The notes beneath the pieces were generated by a model. The model saw only the letters and a list, made by a program, of their open reading frames with translations, had not been told where the DNA came from and did no database searches. A stretch of DNA of 64,000 nt from assembly GCA_963575745.1 (NCBI GenBank), contig CAUYUJ010019102.1, positions 123,548 to 187,547 of the forward strand, written 5' to 3'. The translations under genes and the position numbers were made by a program. Below are positions 10,876 through 20,693 of this stretch, piece after piece. The DNA comes from Prorocentrum cordatum (taxonomy: Eukaryota > Sar > Dinophyceae > Prorocentrales > Prorocentraceae). Every line of letters starts with the position of its first letter. Position 1 is the first letter of the stretch.

Positions 10876-11420
10876 CTTGGGGGTGTCCTGGGAGGCTCCA
10901 AGCCGAGCTTGGGGAGCCCAGGCCGCCCCGGGTGAGTTCAGTCCTGGGTTTATTGTTGCTTTTTGGTGGCTGTTGGGAGCTTCTTGGGGCTTCTTGGGGG
11001 CGTCGTTGGGCCTCCCGGGAGCCTCTTAGGGCGGAATATTCGAATTCTGAGTTCGAGGTCCCCCTCTTGGGCCATCTTGGGGCTCTCTTGGGAGTCTCTT
11101 GGGCCCTCTTGGGGCGCTGTTGGCGGCCTCCTGGGCCGCTTTCATCGCAGTGAAGGAGGAAGAGTCGTACATGCCATAAACAAACGTTTCCCCATAGGAG
11201 TCTGACGATTTTGGTTTCTTGGGCCTCTCTTCGCTAGCCTGTTTGAGGCGTCTTGGAGCGTCTGGGCGGCTTCATGGGCCGTCTTGGGCCCATCTTGGGC
11301 GCCTTCAAGCGATCATTTGGCGATTTTGTGCTCCCTTAGGCCATCTTGGGGGTGTCTTGGGAGTCTCCAAGCCGAGCCTGGGGAGCCCAGACCGCCCAGG
11401 ATGAGTTCAGTCCAGGGTCG
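10760..11420. repeat. CTTGGGGGCCTC-type degenerate minisatellite
   Basis: Short imperfect motifs such as TCTTGGGCCATCTTGGG, GCTTCTTGGGG and GTCTTGGAGCG repeat at about 10770-11140 and again at 11215-11400. A second, similar block (AGGCCATCTTGGGGGTGTC at 11337) duplicates part of the first (10870). The same texture fills the MITE-like elements and 46660-47030. Confidence 0.7.
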
Positions 11421-12450
11421 AAGTGGGCGAGGGGGGGGATCACATTGCCGGTTTGGGGTTCCCAGGGGGGGGGGCTTATGGGGGGGTGTTTTTTGGTCTT
11501 TCCTTTTTCTTACGTATGTGTGTATTGGTACGTTTGTTTTGCTCTGAATTTGCAGGCCTGTATATTTCGTGGCATGAGGCGTCGGACGGAAGAGCCTGAG
11601 GAGAAACGGCTCTAAGTTTCCTGAATGTCCCCCTCGCCTCTTCAGCTGAGGGGATTTTCCAGGGAACTTGAAACCGCCCGTATCCCTTCTCCACCTCCTC
11701 CCTGTCGTCCTCTTCCGCACCTCCCGTTGGACTCTCGCTCTTCTGGTCGTCGCGACTTCTCTTGTTTTTTCTAATCATGGTCGCTCCTCCTCCTGGATCC
11801 TCTTTCTCCCCCCCGTCCTTCTTTTCGTCATTCTTGATTCTTCCTTTTCGTGGTCGTGGATCTTCTCTCCTGGATTCGCCGCCTCTTTCTCCTTCTCGTA
11901 GCCGCGCGTGGGGTGAAATTGACAGTTTGACATGTCCACTGCGCTCGTCGGGGCGCAATCGGACAGTCGGGTTCCACTGTCAAGAGGGTGTAGGAGCCAG
12001 GAAGAAGGCTTTATATTCACTCGGCCCAATGTAAAATGCACATTTTCTCTGCGACCGTCTGAGGGACATGATTTGCGTGGATTAGTTTGTTCGGAGGCGG
12101 CGTGCAACCAAAGGGCAGTCCTTGGGTGCATAGATTGTCAGCCCGTGACAAGCACACACGGAGCCCAGGGGACCGAGGGGACTATGGTAACCACTGTCGA
12201 CAGAGACGCATGACAGCCATCCTAATTTGATCGTGGAACCCCATTTTCCGGAGCCCTCTGCCGCGTTTGGGCTTACACCATTCGGCCCACGGGGATGGGG
12301 AGGAGAAAAGGGGAATATCGCACGCCGACGACGCCCCAAGGGGTCGGGGAATTGTCTCTTGAGTTGATTCCGCGAATCTTGGGCGTCCTGACAGCTACAC
12401 GACTGGAGGGAGGGTGGTCCTCAAAGCGAGGCTCTCGCCTTTGCGGCCTC
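11421..12450. other. Spacer, no supported gene
   Basis: A minus frame at 11476-11958 reads as a Lys/Arg/Glu-rich low-complexity peptide and is not convincing. G runs at 11430-11490 and C/T-rich text at 11690-11900. Nothing recognised in 11960-12450. Confidence 0.35.
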
Positions 12451-12454
12451 CCCC

Positions 12455-12973
12455 GTGTTCTTTCCAAAGCCTCCTTACAGCGTGATGCACCTGACACGCC
12501 TGACAAGCACAGCGAAGACGGCGAAAGACAGCACCACCGCAGACGAAATGGAACCATGGGTCGACTACATCCAACGAGCGACACGACGCGCAGAGCACCT
12601 CATGAAGCTCCACCACATCGACAATTGGGAGACGCTGCACAAACGGAAAGTCTGGCGCATGGCGTCACGAGTCGCAAACCACGACTGGACGAGGTGGACA
12701 TGGGGAGTGCTGCGCTGGCACCCAGTCCTCAACCCGCGCCAGCAGGGACAAAGGCAGCACAGTGGCCAAAACAAGCGCTGGGACGACGAAATCACCACTT
12801 ACTTACGTCAACGCAGACCAGACCTCCACCGACCGCCCACGCAAGCCCATTCGAAAGGACAACCGAACGACATCACATGGACGCAAACAGCCCAAGACAC
12901 CGAAGCATGGACAGCGCTCGAGCACCACTTCACCGACCTCACGTCGACCAGCACCCGGGACTCAGACCAATGA
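12455..12973 (+). pseudogene. LINE ORF C-terminal tail (5'-truncated)
   Basis: The 172-codon frame ends in the pattern typical of the end of endonuclease/RT-type LINE proteins: EPWVDYIQRATRRAE, then RMASRVANHDWTRW..GVLRWHP, then QNKRWDDEITTYL, then a final W..TA.D...W..LEHHF. That tail usually follows the reverse transcriptase. No RT motif lies upstream, so this is the remnant of a 5'-truncated copy, which is usual for target-primed insertion. The first ~20 codons are probably flanking sequence. The match is by motif memory only. Confidence 0.6.
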
Positions 12974-13407
12974 CGTAATCTCGCACAACCCGCGCCGACA
13001 CCGACACCAAGGACTTTCTTTTCCTCCTCCTCCCCTTCACCTCCTAACTTTTTACATGTCTCGCATTGCATGAATCCAGACGCCTCAGATTCTAGAGGCC
13101 ATGGCCGCACCCACCTGGTCTGCCCTAGGCCCGGACGCTGTCCGCAACGGTGGTCGCATCGCATCGCATCGCATTTTGCTTTTTTGACTTGCAAGTTGCC
13201 CACCAGTTCCGCGGATTGGGGGCAGGTGCGTCACGCACATGCGTCATGCAAGTTTTCCAACAGTCAGACGGGTGACATGCGTCATGCAAGTTTCCAACAG
13301 TCAGACGGGTGGTGGGCGGTTCTTTTTCAATATCGGGCTCTCGCTGGAGACATCAATAGGAGCTTGGTGCAACAACTGCGCTGATGGAAGAGTGCTGTCT
13401 TTTCAGA
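12974..13407. repeat. Spacer containing a short ~37-bp tandem pair
   Basis: At about 13240-13312 the words TGCGTCATGCAAGTTT and CCAACAGTCAGACGGGTG occur twice, 37-38 bp apart. GCATC repeats at 13156-13176. The rest is unassigned. Confidence 0.7.
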
Positions 13408-14088
13408 TTGTCTACCGCCTTAGCTTTTGTCAAGTTTAGTGTCTAGCACCTTGCGGCCCGTGCAGCACGTTTGAGGATGGAAGGCGCTTCTTTTCCAAAA
13501 CGCGGCTCTCGCGACATCGACGTGGTGCTCATGATCGTTCATCACGTTTTCACTTGTTGTATGCAGCTGCAGTTGTGCAGGGCTGCTCCGTTTCAAACGG
13601 GGCTTCCGCCCGAGTGGCAGGCCTGTGGGGCGCTCGTCTGTCAAGGGACGATCCATGTAGCGAATGCGAAAGCATGTAAGACCTGCATGGGGATGAGATG
13701 GGAGCGGGAAGAACACATCTGTTGCATCATCGTGGGCCAATCGTTGGTTGTCTACCGCCTTAGCTTTTGTCAAGTTTAGTGTCTAGCACCTTGCGGCCCG
13801 TGCAGCACGTTTGAGGATGGAAGGCGCTTCTTTTCCAAAACGCGGCTCTCGCGACATCGACGTGGTGCTCATGATCGTTCATCACGTTTTCACTTGTTGT
13901 ATGCAGCTGCAGTTGTGCAGGGCTGCTCCGTTTCAAACGGGGCTTCCGCCCGAGTGGCAGGCCTGTGGGGCGCTCGTCTGTCAAGGGACGATCCATGTAG
14001 CGAATGCGAAAGCATGTAAGACCTGCATGGGGATGAGATGGGAGCGGGAAGAACACATCTGTTGCATCATCGTGGGCCAATCGTTGGT
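13408..14088. repeat. Exact 340-bp tandem duplication
   Basis: 13409-13748 and 13749-14088 appear identical base for base, from GTCTACCGCCTTAGC to GGCCAATCGTTGGT. Each copy has a ~93-codon plus frame and a longer minus frame; neither has a recognised domain. A (CCT)n tract follows at 14089-14125. The identity points to a recent duplication, or to an assembly artefact. Confidence 0.95.
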
Positions 14089-14125
14089 CCTCCTCCTCCT
14101 CCTCCTCCTCTTTCCTCCTCTTTCC

Positions 14126-16269
14126 TCCGTGAGGTAAGCGGAGGGCGTGATGCGCGACTGATCGAAAAGCTAACTCTAGCGGCGGTATAGAGGTTCGGGT
14201 TGCCCGCTTCTTCCAGACTTGTTTCGTCGGCGGCGAGGCAAATGTACCAGCAAAAGAGCTAGACGGGGGCACCGAAAAGCGAATTGGCCCAGCATGCAAG
14301 AGTGAGAAGAGGGCAGGCAGGCGGGAGCGGGGGGGAGGAGAAGAAGAGGCCGCTCAGAGGTGGAAGAGTTCGCACCTGAGTGTGCTGGCGCGGCGAGCCG
14401 CGTCGGCTGGAACCATGGCATCTGCCGGGCCGCGGCGCCAGGGCACCCACGGGCGCTGACGGGGCCCAGCGCGGGTAAGGCAAGTAGGCGAAGCAGTGAC
14501 GCCGTCGAAGTAGTACACGAGGTGCTAGGTCAACGGGCGAGGGCCGCAGGTCGCCCAGGTATGTGGCATGTGACAAGGTCTGGCAAGTACATGTGCAGTC
14601 TAGGTTGGACCGCAACCAGCAAAATGCTGGGCGCGCGGAGGGGACAAGCCCAGGTGCCCACCGCGTGGGGAGGCTGCCAGCTGCGGCAGCCTCGCGAGCG
14701 CCGTGGCGGCGCGCGGAGGGAGGGACGGAAAGCGAAAGGCCGGATTTTTTTGGATTGCCTGCTCGTTGAGGCAACTAGCCTGTCGAGTTACGGTGGCGCT
14801 GTGGCTAGCGATGCAACTGAAATAGTTAGATCGCACGGGCACCTAAGGATAGCAGTATACAGTACCAGTACACCAAACCCACCTCTCCTTAATCCGCCCA
14901 CCTCCACGCAAAATCCCCCACCCTTCAACTGGGCAACTGGACGGCAAACGCGAAAAGCTGCGACAGTGGCTTGCTGTGCCCGTCCAGGGCATTCGGGCGG
15001 AGGGGCGGAGGGATGGAGGGGGAAGTAATAACGTAAAGCGGGAAGGAGGAAGGCTGGGACGCAGACCACATTCCCTATTCGAGGTTGCCGACGAATGGCA
15101 ACGATTCAGCTTGGCATCTATGAGGCATGGCGGTACCGCAGTGGGAACACCATGCGGAAACTCTATGCCGAGACAGGTGGCCGTCAAAGCGGCCGCCGGC
15201 CGAGGAGGTAGATCCATCGCACGGCACTCGCAGGAGGAATCTTCGCACCTACGCACGGCACTCCCTTTCCGATCCAGCCTGAACCCCCACCCTCAACAAT
15301 ACGCAGCTTGGCCGGCAAACGCTAAAGGGGCTTGCTGCAACGGCCTGGGCACTGTGGAGTAGGGGCGGGAGGAGGAGGAATAATGCTGATGAGGAAGACG
15401 AGGAGTGGGTAGGGCTGGGACGCAGACCTGGGCCCCAATCCCTCTTCTTTCTCGCTCGCCGGCCCTCCTCTGCGAGAACACACCGGCTCTGTAATCGAGC
15501 AGTGCTCGCGAGAGTGCACGGGCCGCGCCGAGACACGCCTCCATCCCGATACTCACCTCCTCAGACAAATAATCCCGCCCACCAATCCGACCCATATGCA
15601 CGAGACGCACCGCGGTCTAAGACACGCAGGAGAGTAGCGTTAGCTGACAGCCGTGGGGCTCGACCAGTGCGGCAGGGCGAAAGGCGAACAGGCTCGCTTG
15701 GCAGCGATTGAAAAACGTGGTCTGAGCTAGGACTGGGGACTGGGACGGGCAAGGCGGCAGGCTGCGCAACGGGAGACGGCGGTCCTGCAGGCTTTGTGTC
15801 GCTTGTTCCCTGTCCATGAAATCACATAGCGATAAGCTGCCCAAATGGCGCTGTCTTGTGTGCAAGAGAGTACGCACGCTGACTGTCCGATCCTGCCCAA
15901 CAGCCCGACTGACCCGCCAAGCATCCGTCCCTTCAAAGAGAAAGAGAGGCGGGCAGCATGCAACAAGAGACAGAGGGCATGCTCGCTAGCAGGCTGGCGA
16001 GAAGTCCGCTGTACCTCGCGGGCGGGGGGGGGGGCGATACGGAACTGCCCCCCACTGGGGAGGGGCCGAGGGGCCGGGGGGGGGGAGAGGGCGAGGAAGA
16101 GTAGCGCCCCGCCAGTAGGGTGATCCCCCCAGGCGGGGCGGCAGCGCCGGCGCCAGCGCCGGCGGCCGGAAGGCAGCTTGCCCGCGCACTGTCCTGCTGC
16201 GGACGCTTGCGCTGCCCTGGAAGGCAGGCCAGGGCTGCCGCGGCACGTCCAGGGCTGCCAAACATGGGG
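14126..16269. other. GC-rich region with a diverged duplication, no supported gene
   Basis: Two diverged copies of a ~165-bp segment lie at about 14917-15085 and 15285-15450. Both run from CCACCCTYAAC through GGCAAACGC, GGCTTGCTG and AGGGGCGG(A/G) to GGGCTGGGACGCAGACC. Long G runs occur at 16022-16088. Open frames on both strands overlap and have no recognisable domain. Confidence 0.45.
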
Positions 16270-16710
16270 CAATAAAAGGACGTGTCAATACCAAAAACTG
16301 GCCGAGGCCGCGGGGCTGTGCGCTGCCAGGGTGGACAGTGCAGGCCGGGACTAGGGGCACCAGTGCAGGCCAGGACTAGGGGCACCTAACCGGTGGAAAT
16401 GAAGTGAGAGAGTCGGCTGAGGCTGGGAAAGGCCGCTCGCTGCCAGGGTGGCCAGCGTGCGGCCACGTCACCAGGCCTGTCAAAACTGCGGCCTAGGCCG
16501 AGAGGCCGCGCACTGCTGGGGAGGACAATGCGGGCCAAGTCAAGAGGCACCTAATCGATGCAGGAGCTGCTGAACTGAAGCGGACGGGGCAGAGGGGAGG
16601 ACCGCACGCCGCCCGGGTGGACAGCACGCGGCCGGGGCGCCAAGGGAGAGGGAAACAGAGGCGGGAGGGCCAGAGCGTGGAAAGGTGCCACACGCCGCCG
16701 GGGTGGTTGG
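16270..16710. repeat. Degenerate ~100-bp repeat (GCTGCCAGGGTGG / AGGGGCACCTAA)
   Basis: The words CTGCCAGGGTGGACAG, GGCACCTAA and GGCCGAGGC recur at about 16320, 16440, 16510 and 16610 with drift. The 27-bp step GGCACCAGTGCAGGCCAGGA is tandemly doubled at 16338-16387. No coding support. Confidence 0.5.
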
Positions 16711-17059
16711 CGCGTCGCGACTAGGTCCGCCGAGAGGCTCAGAGGTCGATGAGAAGGTGGTGCTGGGACTTCGTGCGCCTCGCCGCTTCTTCCAGACAAC
16801 TAAAGCAGCTTGCGGGGCATTGCTCTTCAGGGTGAGCAAGACCTCTCGGCCTCGCTGTCCTCCTCTCCCTCTTCCCCCTCCGTGTTGACCGCTTCCCCCT
16901 CGTCCTTCTCCTCCTCGCTCGCCCTTCCCGCTGCTCCTCCTCATCTTCCGCACTCCTCTTTCCCCCTCTTTTCCCCCCTCCCGTCCTCTTTTGCCTCCCC
17001 CCACTTCCCTTTCCTCTCCACAGTTGCTCAATGCTGGCCAGCGTGGGCCCCAAACAGTG

Positions 17060-17375
17060 TGTTCTAGCATGCCAGGTGGTGCAATCCATGTGGTGCAAGC
17101 CATGTGGTGCAAGCTGTGTGGTTGAAGCTAGGTGAGCACTCAACGTGGTGCAAGCTATATGGTGTAAGCTGTGTGGTGCACGTTTTGTGGTGGAATCTAT
17201 ATGGTGTGAGCCATGTGGTTCTAGGTAGGTGGTGCAATATATGTGGTAGGAGCTGACGCACTCATCTACGTTTTGTGAGTTGTGTGGTGTAAGCTGTGTG
17301 GTGGTTCGATCTATGGGGTGTGAGCTATGTGCTGTAATATAAGTGGTGCAATCTATGTGGTGCGATCTACCTTGC
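17060..17375. repeat. GTGGTGCAATCTAT-type 14-16 bp minisatellite
   Basis: Many imperfect copies of TGTGGTGCAAGCTATG and TGTGGTGCAATCTATG. The same family appears as linker before other macrosatellite units (25723-25755, 30060-30290, 31630-31740) and alone at 47120-47210. Confidence 0.85.
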
Positions 17376-17385
17376 CGGACTTGAA

Positions 17386-17947
17386 GTCGTCATCTCCACT
17401 GCTCGCGCAAACATCCCACCCACCCACCCGCAACTTGGTTTGCAAAACCTGTTAAGACCGACTACGACGACACCGACGACAACGACTAGGACGACACCGA
17501 CGACGTCTCCGACGACTTCGACGACGACAACGACGCCGACGACGACACCGACGAAGACGACGACCAACGAAGGCGACGACGAGGGAGGCGGAAGGACGAC
17601 GACGGCGACAACGACGACAACGACGACAACGACGAGGGAGGAGGGAGGACGGCGACGACGCGAACGACGACGAAGGAGGAAGGACGGCGACGCCGACGAC
17701 GACAACGACGAGGGAGGAGGGAAGACGACGACGACAACGACGACGACGACGGCGACGAAATAGGAGGGACGACGACGAGACGCCGACGACGGACGACGAC
17801 GACGACGAGGGAGGAGGAGGAAGGACGACCACGGCGACAACGACGACGGAAACGACCACGACGCCAAAGAGGACGACGACGACGAACACGAGGAAAGACA
17901 GAGGACGACGTAGGCGACGACGACGACGACGACGCGGGAGGAGGGAG

Positions 17948-17978
<31 letters not shown>

Positions 17979-18641
17979 CAAGAGCGCGCGCGCACGCTTT
18001 TGTTGAAAATCCGTGTTGCGAAACCTTGCGTTTTTGTAGGTTTTTTGGGCGCACGATTTTGAAATCCTTCCGAAACCGACGGGTTTTGAAGGTTTTCGGC
18101 ATACGCCCGCGACGACGCGCGCGTCTGCACTTCGTCTTCTTTTTTGCAGAGGATTCTCGCGACGGTACACGCGCAAGGGCGTTCGACAGATTTCGACATG
18201 AGCGCGCGCGAAGCCCGTTTGGTAACATTTTGTGAAAATTTTGAAAAACCTATGGTTTTCTTAAGATTTCGCAAGAGCTCGCGCGGAAGTTTTTTTAGCA
18301 ACTCTGTGTTGCGAAACCCGGTGTTTTTGTATGTTTTTTGGAAACTCGATTGTGAAATCCTTCCGGACCGAAGGTTTTTGAAGGATTTCGGCATGCGCGC
18401 GCGACGACGCGCGCGTGTGCACATCGTTTCATTTTTTGCAAGGGATTCGTGAACAAGTGTTCTGTTAAAACAAACATGTCACCGCACAGTGTTTTTACAA
18501 GGGAGCCTCAGGGGGGGGAAACCGGCCTAGCTGGGATGGTCTGATTTCATATTTAGGATGGACGCGTTTGCAGTATATATATATATATATAAAATCATAC
18601 GATCCCAGGGGGAACCGGTAAGTCCAGGGGGGGGTAGAGTC
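17386..18641. repeat. Macrosatellite unit 1 (interrupted at its 3' end by the retrotransposon)
   Basis: Order within the unit: conserved lead CCACTGCTCGCGCAAACATC (17396); (GAC)n-type tract, about 17455-17980; a first ~295-bp module from GTTGCGAAACC (18014) with the palindrome-like GCGCGACGACGCGCGCGT; a diverged second copy of that module from 18309; then ACCTCAGGGGGGGGAAACCG, an AT dinucleotide run and TAGAGTCTA. The unit stops at the TAT at 18642-18644, where the retrotransposon starts. Open frames in the GAC tract encode only Asp/Thr/Arg/Val runs. Confidence 0.9.
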
Positions 18642-18643
18642 TA

Positions 18644-18752
18644 TGTTAGTGCGTGCACGGGAATGATGAGAAAGGTTTTTCGGGTGTCGTGTCCAGGCTT
18701 GGCCCCCCGCGTTGCTCATCGCAACCGCTCGGGCTCAAGCGTCAAAAGGCAC
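18644..18752 (+). repeat. Split direct repeat A1
   Basis: 109 bp, from TGTTAGTGCGTGCACGGG to GCGTCAAAAGGCAC, identical to A2 at 25431-25539. Left boundary shares TAT with the flank (18642-18644). Confidence 0.95.
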
Positions 18753-18766
18753 GGGTTTGTCGCTCG

Positions 18767-19240
18767 ATGGCTGTCACGCCATCCCAGGTGGTACTCTTCG
18801 CCTGGATCGCCGTGATAGCCCCCTCGCTCTCCGGCTGGCTGGCCGGCTCCGCTGCTGGCCGCTCCGCGCCGGCAGTCCCAGGCCGCGCGGCGGCCGTCGA
18901 CTGGTGTTGGGAGCCCCCGCCGTGGGACTGCTCCTGCTCCTGCACCTGCCCGTCGTCGGCGGCGCCCGAGCCGCCGGTCCCGCCCCCGCTGGGGGCCTCG
19001 GTGCGGCTCGCGCCCGACGGAGCCGCGGCGATCGAGGTGGTCTGGCCGTGGCTGGGAGGCCTCGCGGTCTCGCCCGACCTCGCCCTCGCCGGCTGCCTGG
19101 GGTTCGGGATCTTCGAGGTCCTCTTCGTGCTGTATTGGTGCCGCCGTGCTGCACGGCCCGACCCGACGCAGCGCCGTGTGATCCACAATGGAGCAAGACT
19201 GGCTGCCGGGGACGCAGCTGCTCGTATCGTTCGTCACTGA
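18767..19240 (+). CDS. Small hydrophobic ORF at the 5' end of the DIRS-type element
   Basis: 157 codons from the ATG at 18767, just after A1. The peptide has a hydrophobic N-terminal segment (VVLFAWIAVIAP), a Cys/Pro-rich middle (DCSCSCTCPSSAAPEPPVPPP) and a second hydrophobic segment (LAGCLGFGIFEVLFVLYW) followed by a basic end. That suggests one or two membrane segments. The frame overlaps the gag-like ORF start (19188) by 53 bp. No known DIRS protein matches it in my memory. The GC-rich context means the frame could be open by chance, but its position and membrane character argue for a real product. Confidence 0.45.
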   Translation: MAVTPSQVVLFAWIAVIAPSLSGWLAGSAAGRSAPAVPGRAAAVDWCWEPPPWDCSCSCTCPSSAAPEPPVPPPLGASVRLAPDGAAAIEVVWPWLGGLAVSPDLALAGCLGFGIFEVLFVLYWCRRAARPDPTQRRVIHNGARLAAGDAAARIVRH

Positions 19241-20693
19241 TCCTGGGTTCAGGCACGAGCGCGTCATCGTGTGGCCGTGTCACGAGGGATCTTGGATCGT
19301 GTACACGGGCGGCGGCGACCTGTACGTGGAGGAGGAGAAGGACTGGGACAAGGTGTACCTCATGACGGCGGGTCAGCCGCCGAGGTCTCTGCCAGACGAC
19401 GGGGCCAAGATCGTGCAGTTTGCGAAGTTCCCGACGGACGACGAGCTGCGCGGGCTGATCGCGGAGGCCCGCGCCGAGGTGGCGCCCTTGCGGGAGTCTG
19501 AGCCCGATCGCCGCGTGCCGGCGGACCCGACCTACTTCTTGTCGGAGGATGGGCGGCAGCACCCGCTCCTTCGCCACCGCCTCCAGGGCAAGCAGGTGAG
19601 GCGCGCCGGCAAGGAAGGCAACCCACCTGTCGCCGATGCGGGCGCTGGGGCCGCCGAGTCCCTTGGCGGCGCCGGCGATGCGGGCGACGGCGTGCTGGCC
19701 GCCGACGGCGAGCGTCATCGCTGGCTAGTCAGCGAGCCTGGTCTGGTCTGGGAGTTGGGTACCCCTGTGCCGCACGCATGCGTCATGATCAGGCTGGGTG
19801 ACCGCGGCGTCGCCGACATCAACGGCGAGACGGTGCCAGTGCAGAGCGTTCCCGAGGCGGACGTGGGCGACTACGCGTCCATGAAGACCTCGGCCTACGA
19901 GGTGGCGATCCGCGACGCCGACGGCACGCCCACTGACTTCGGGCGGCGTGTCGGGATCGTGCCGAGCCACGCGCCTTCTCACGGCGAGGGGGCCAAGCCG
20001 ACCGCCCCTGTGGATGCCGCCGAGCCGAGCGATGTTCGCACCTTGTGGGTGGACACTGACGCCATGAACGTCCGGTTCAAGTCTTGGCGTAACGTGGTCA
20101 TGGAGAGCTACCCCACGGTGTGGACCGACAGCCCTGTGGAGGGGCCGTCTAGCCTAATGTAGATCCTCAGGCATTCTGATCGGCACGGTGGCAACATCAG
20201 GATGTGGCTCGACCCCTGGTCCCGCTCGAAGAACCTCGGGCCGGGCGAGCGGGTCATGCACGAGCTCTCCGTCCTCTGCGAGGTCATCTACGTGGGGGGC
20301 ACCTACGACCAGCTCAACATGCCGTCGCTGGTCAGCTTCGAGATCATAGCGCGCCGCATCCAGAGTATCGTGGACGCGTACTCGGGCGACCCCTCTCGAC
20401 CGCAGTGGGCCAACGCGAGGCTCTACTCCGGCGTGGGCTCTGCGGTGGACATGGTCGCGCCCGAGCTGAAGCACTACTTGGCCAAGAGGGCCAAGGACGA
20501 GGCCGAGGTCGAGTCCATGCGGGTCCGAGCCCGCAACCTTCCGATCGCTGCCGACGCCGTCGCCGCTGGCGGTCTTCCCGCCGCTGGACGCGGTGCACCT
20601 GTCGCCGCCGCGGCGGGCCAGCCCTCCAAAGGGCCGGGCCGTGGTGCCCCGAAGGGAGGCAAAGGCGCCGCTGCCGCGGCGGAGACTCAATGA
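19188..20693 (+). CDS. Gag-like ORF of the DIRS-type element, interrupted by in-frame TAG at 20160-20162
   Basis: The frame starts at ATG 19188 (MEQDWLPGTQLL), runs 324 codons to a TAG at 20160-20162, and continues in the same frame to a TGA at 20691-20693 (about 177 codons more). The first part is acidic with a W-rich N-terminus. The second part (RMWLDPWSRSKNLG, HELSVLCEVIYVGGTYDQLN, SFEIIARRIQSI) resembles a helical domain I recall from dinoflagellate retroelement ORFs, and it ends in a Lys/Gly/Ala tail that could bind nucleic acid. The domain seems to begin before the stop, since ILRHSDRHGG, directly after the TAG, looks like part of it. Either a nonsense mutation or a read-through stop. 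The 3' end overlaps the next start as ATGA. Confidence 0.75.
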
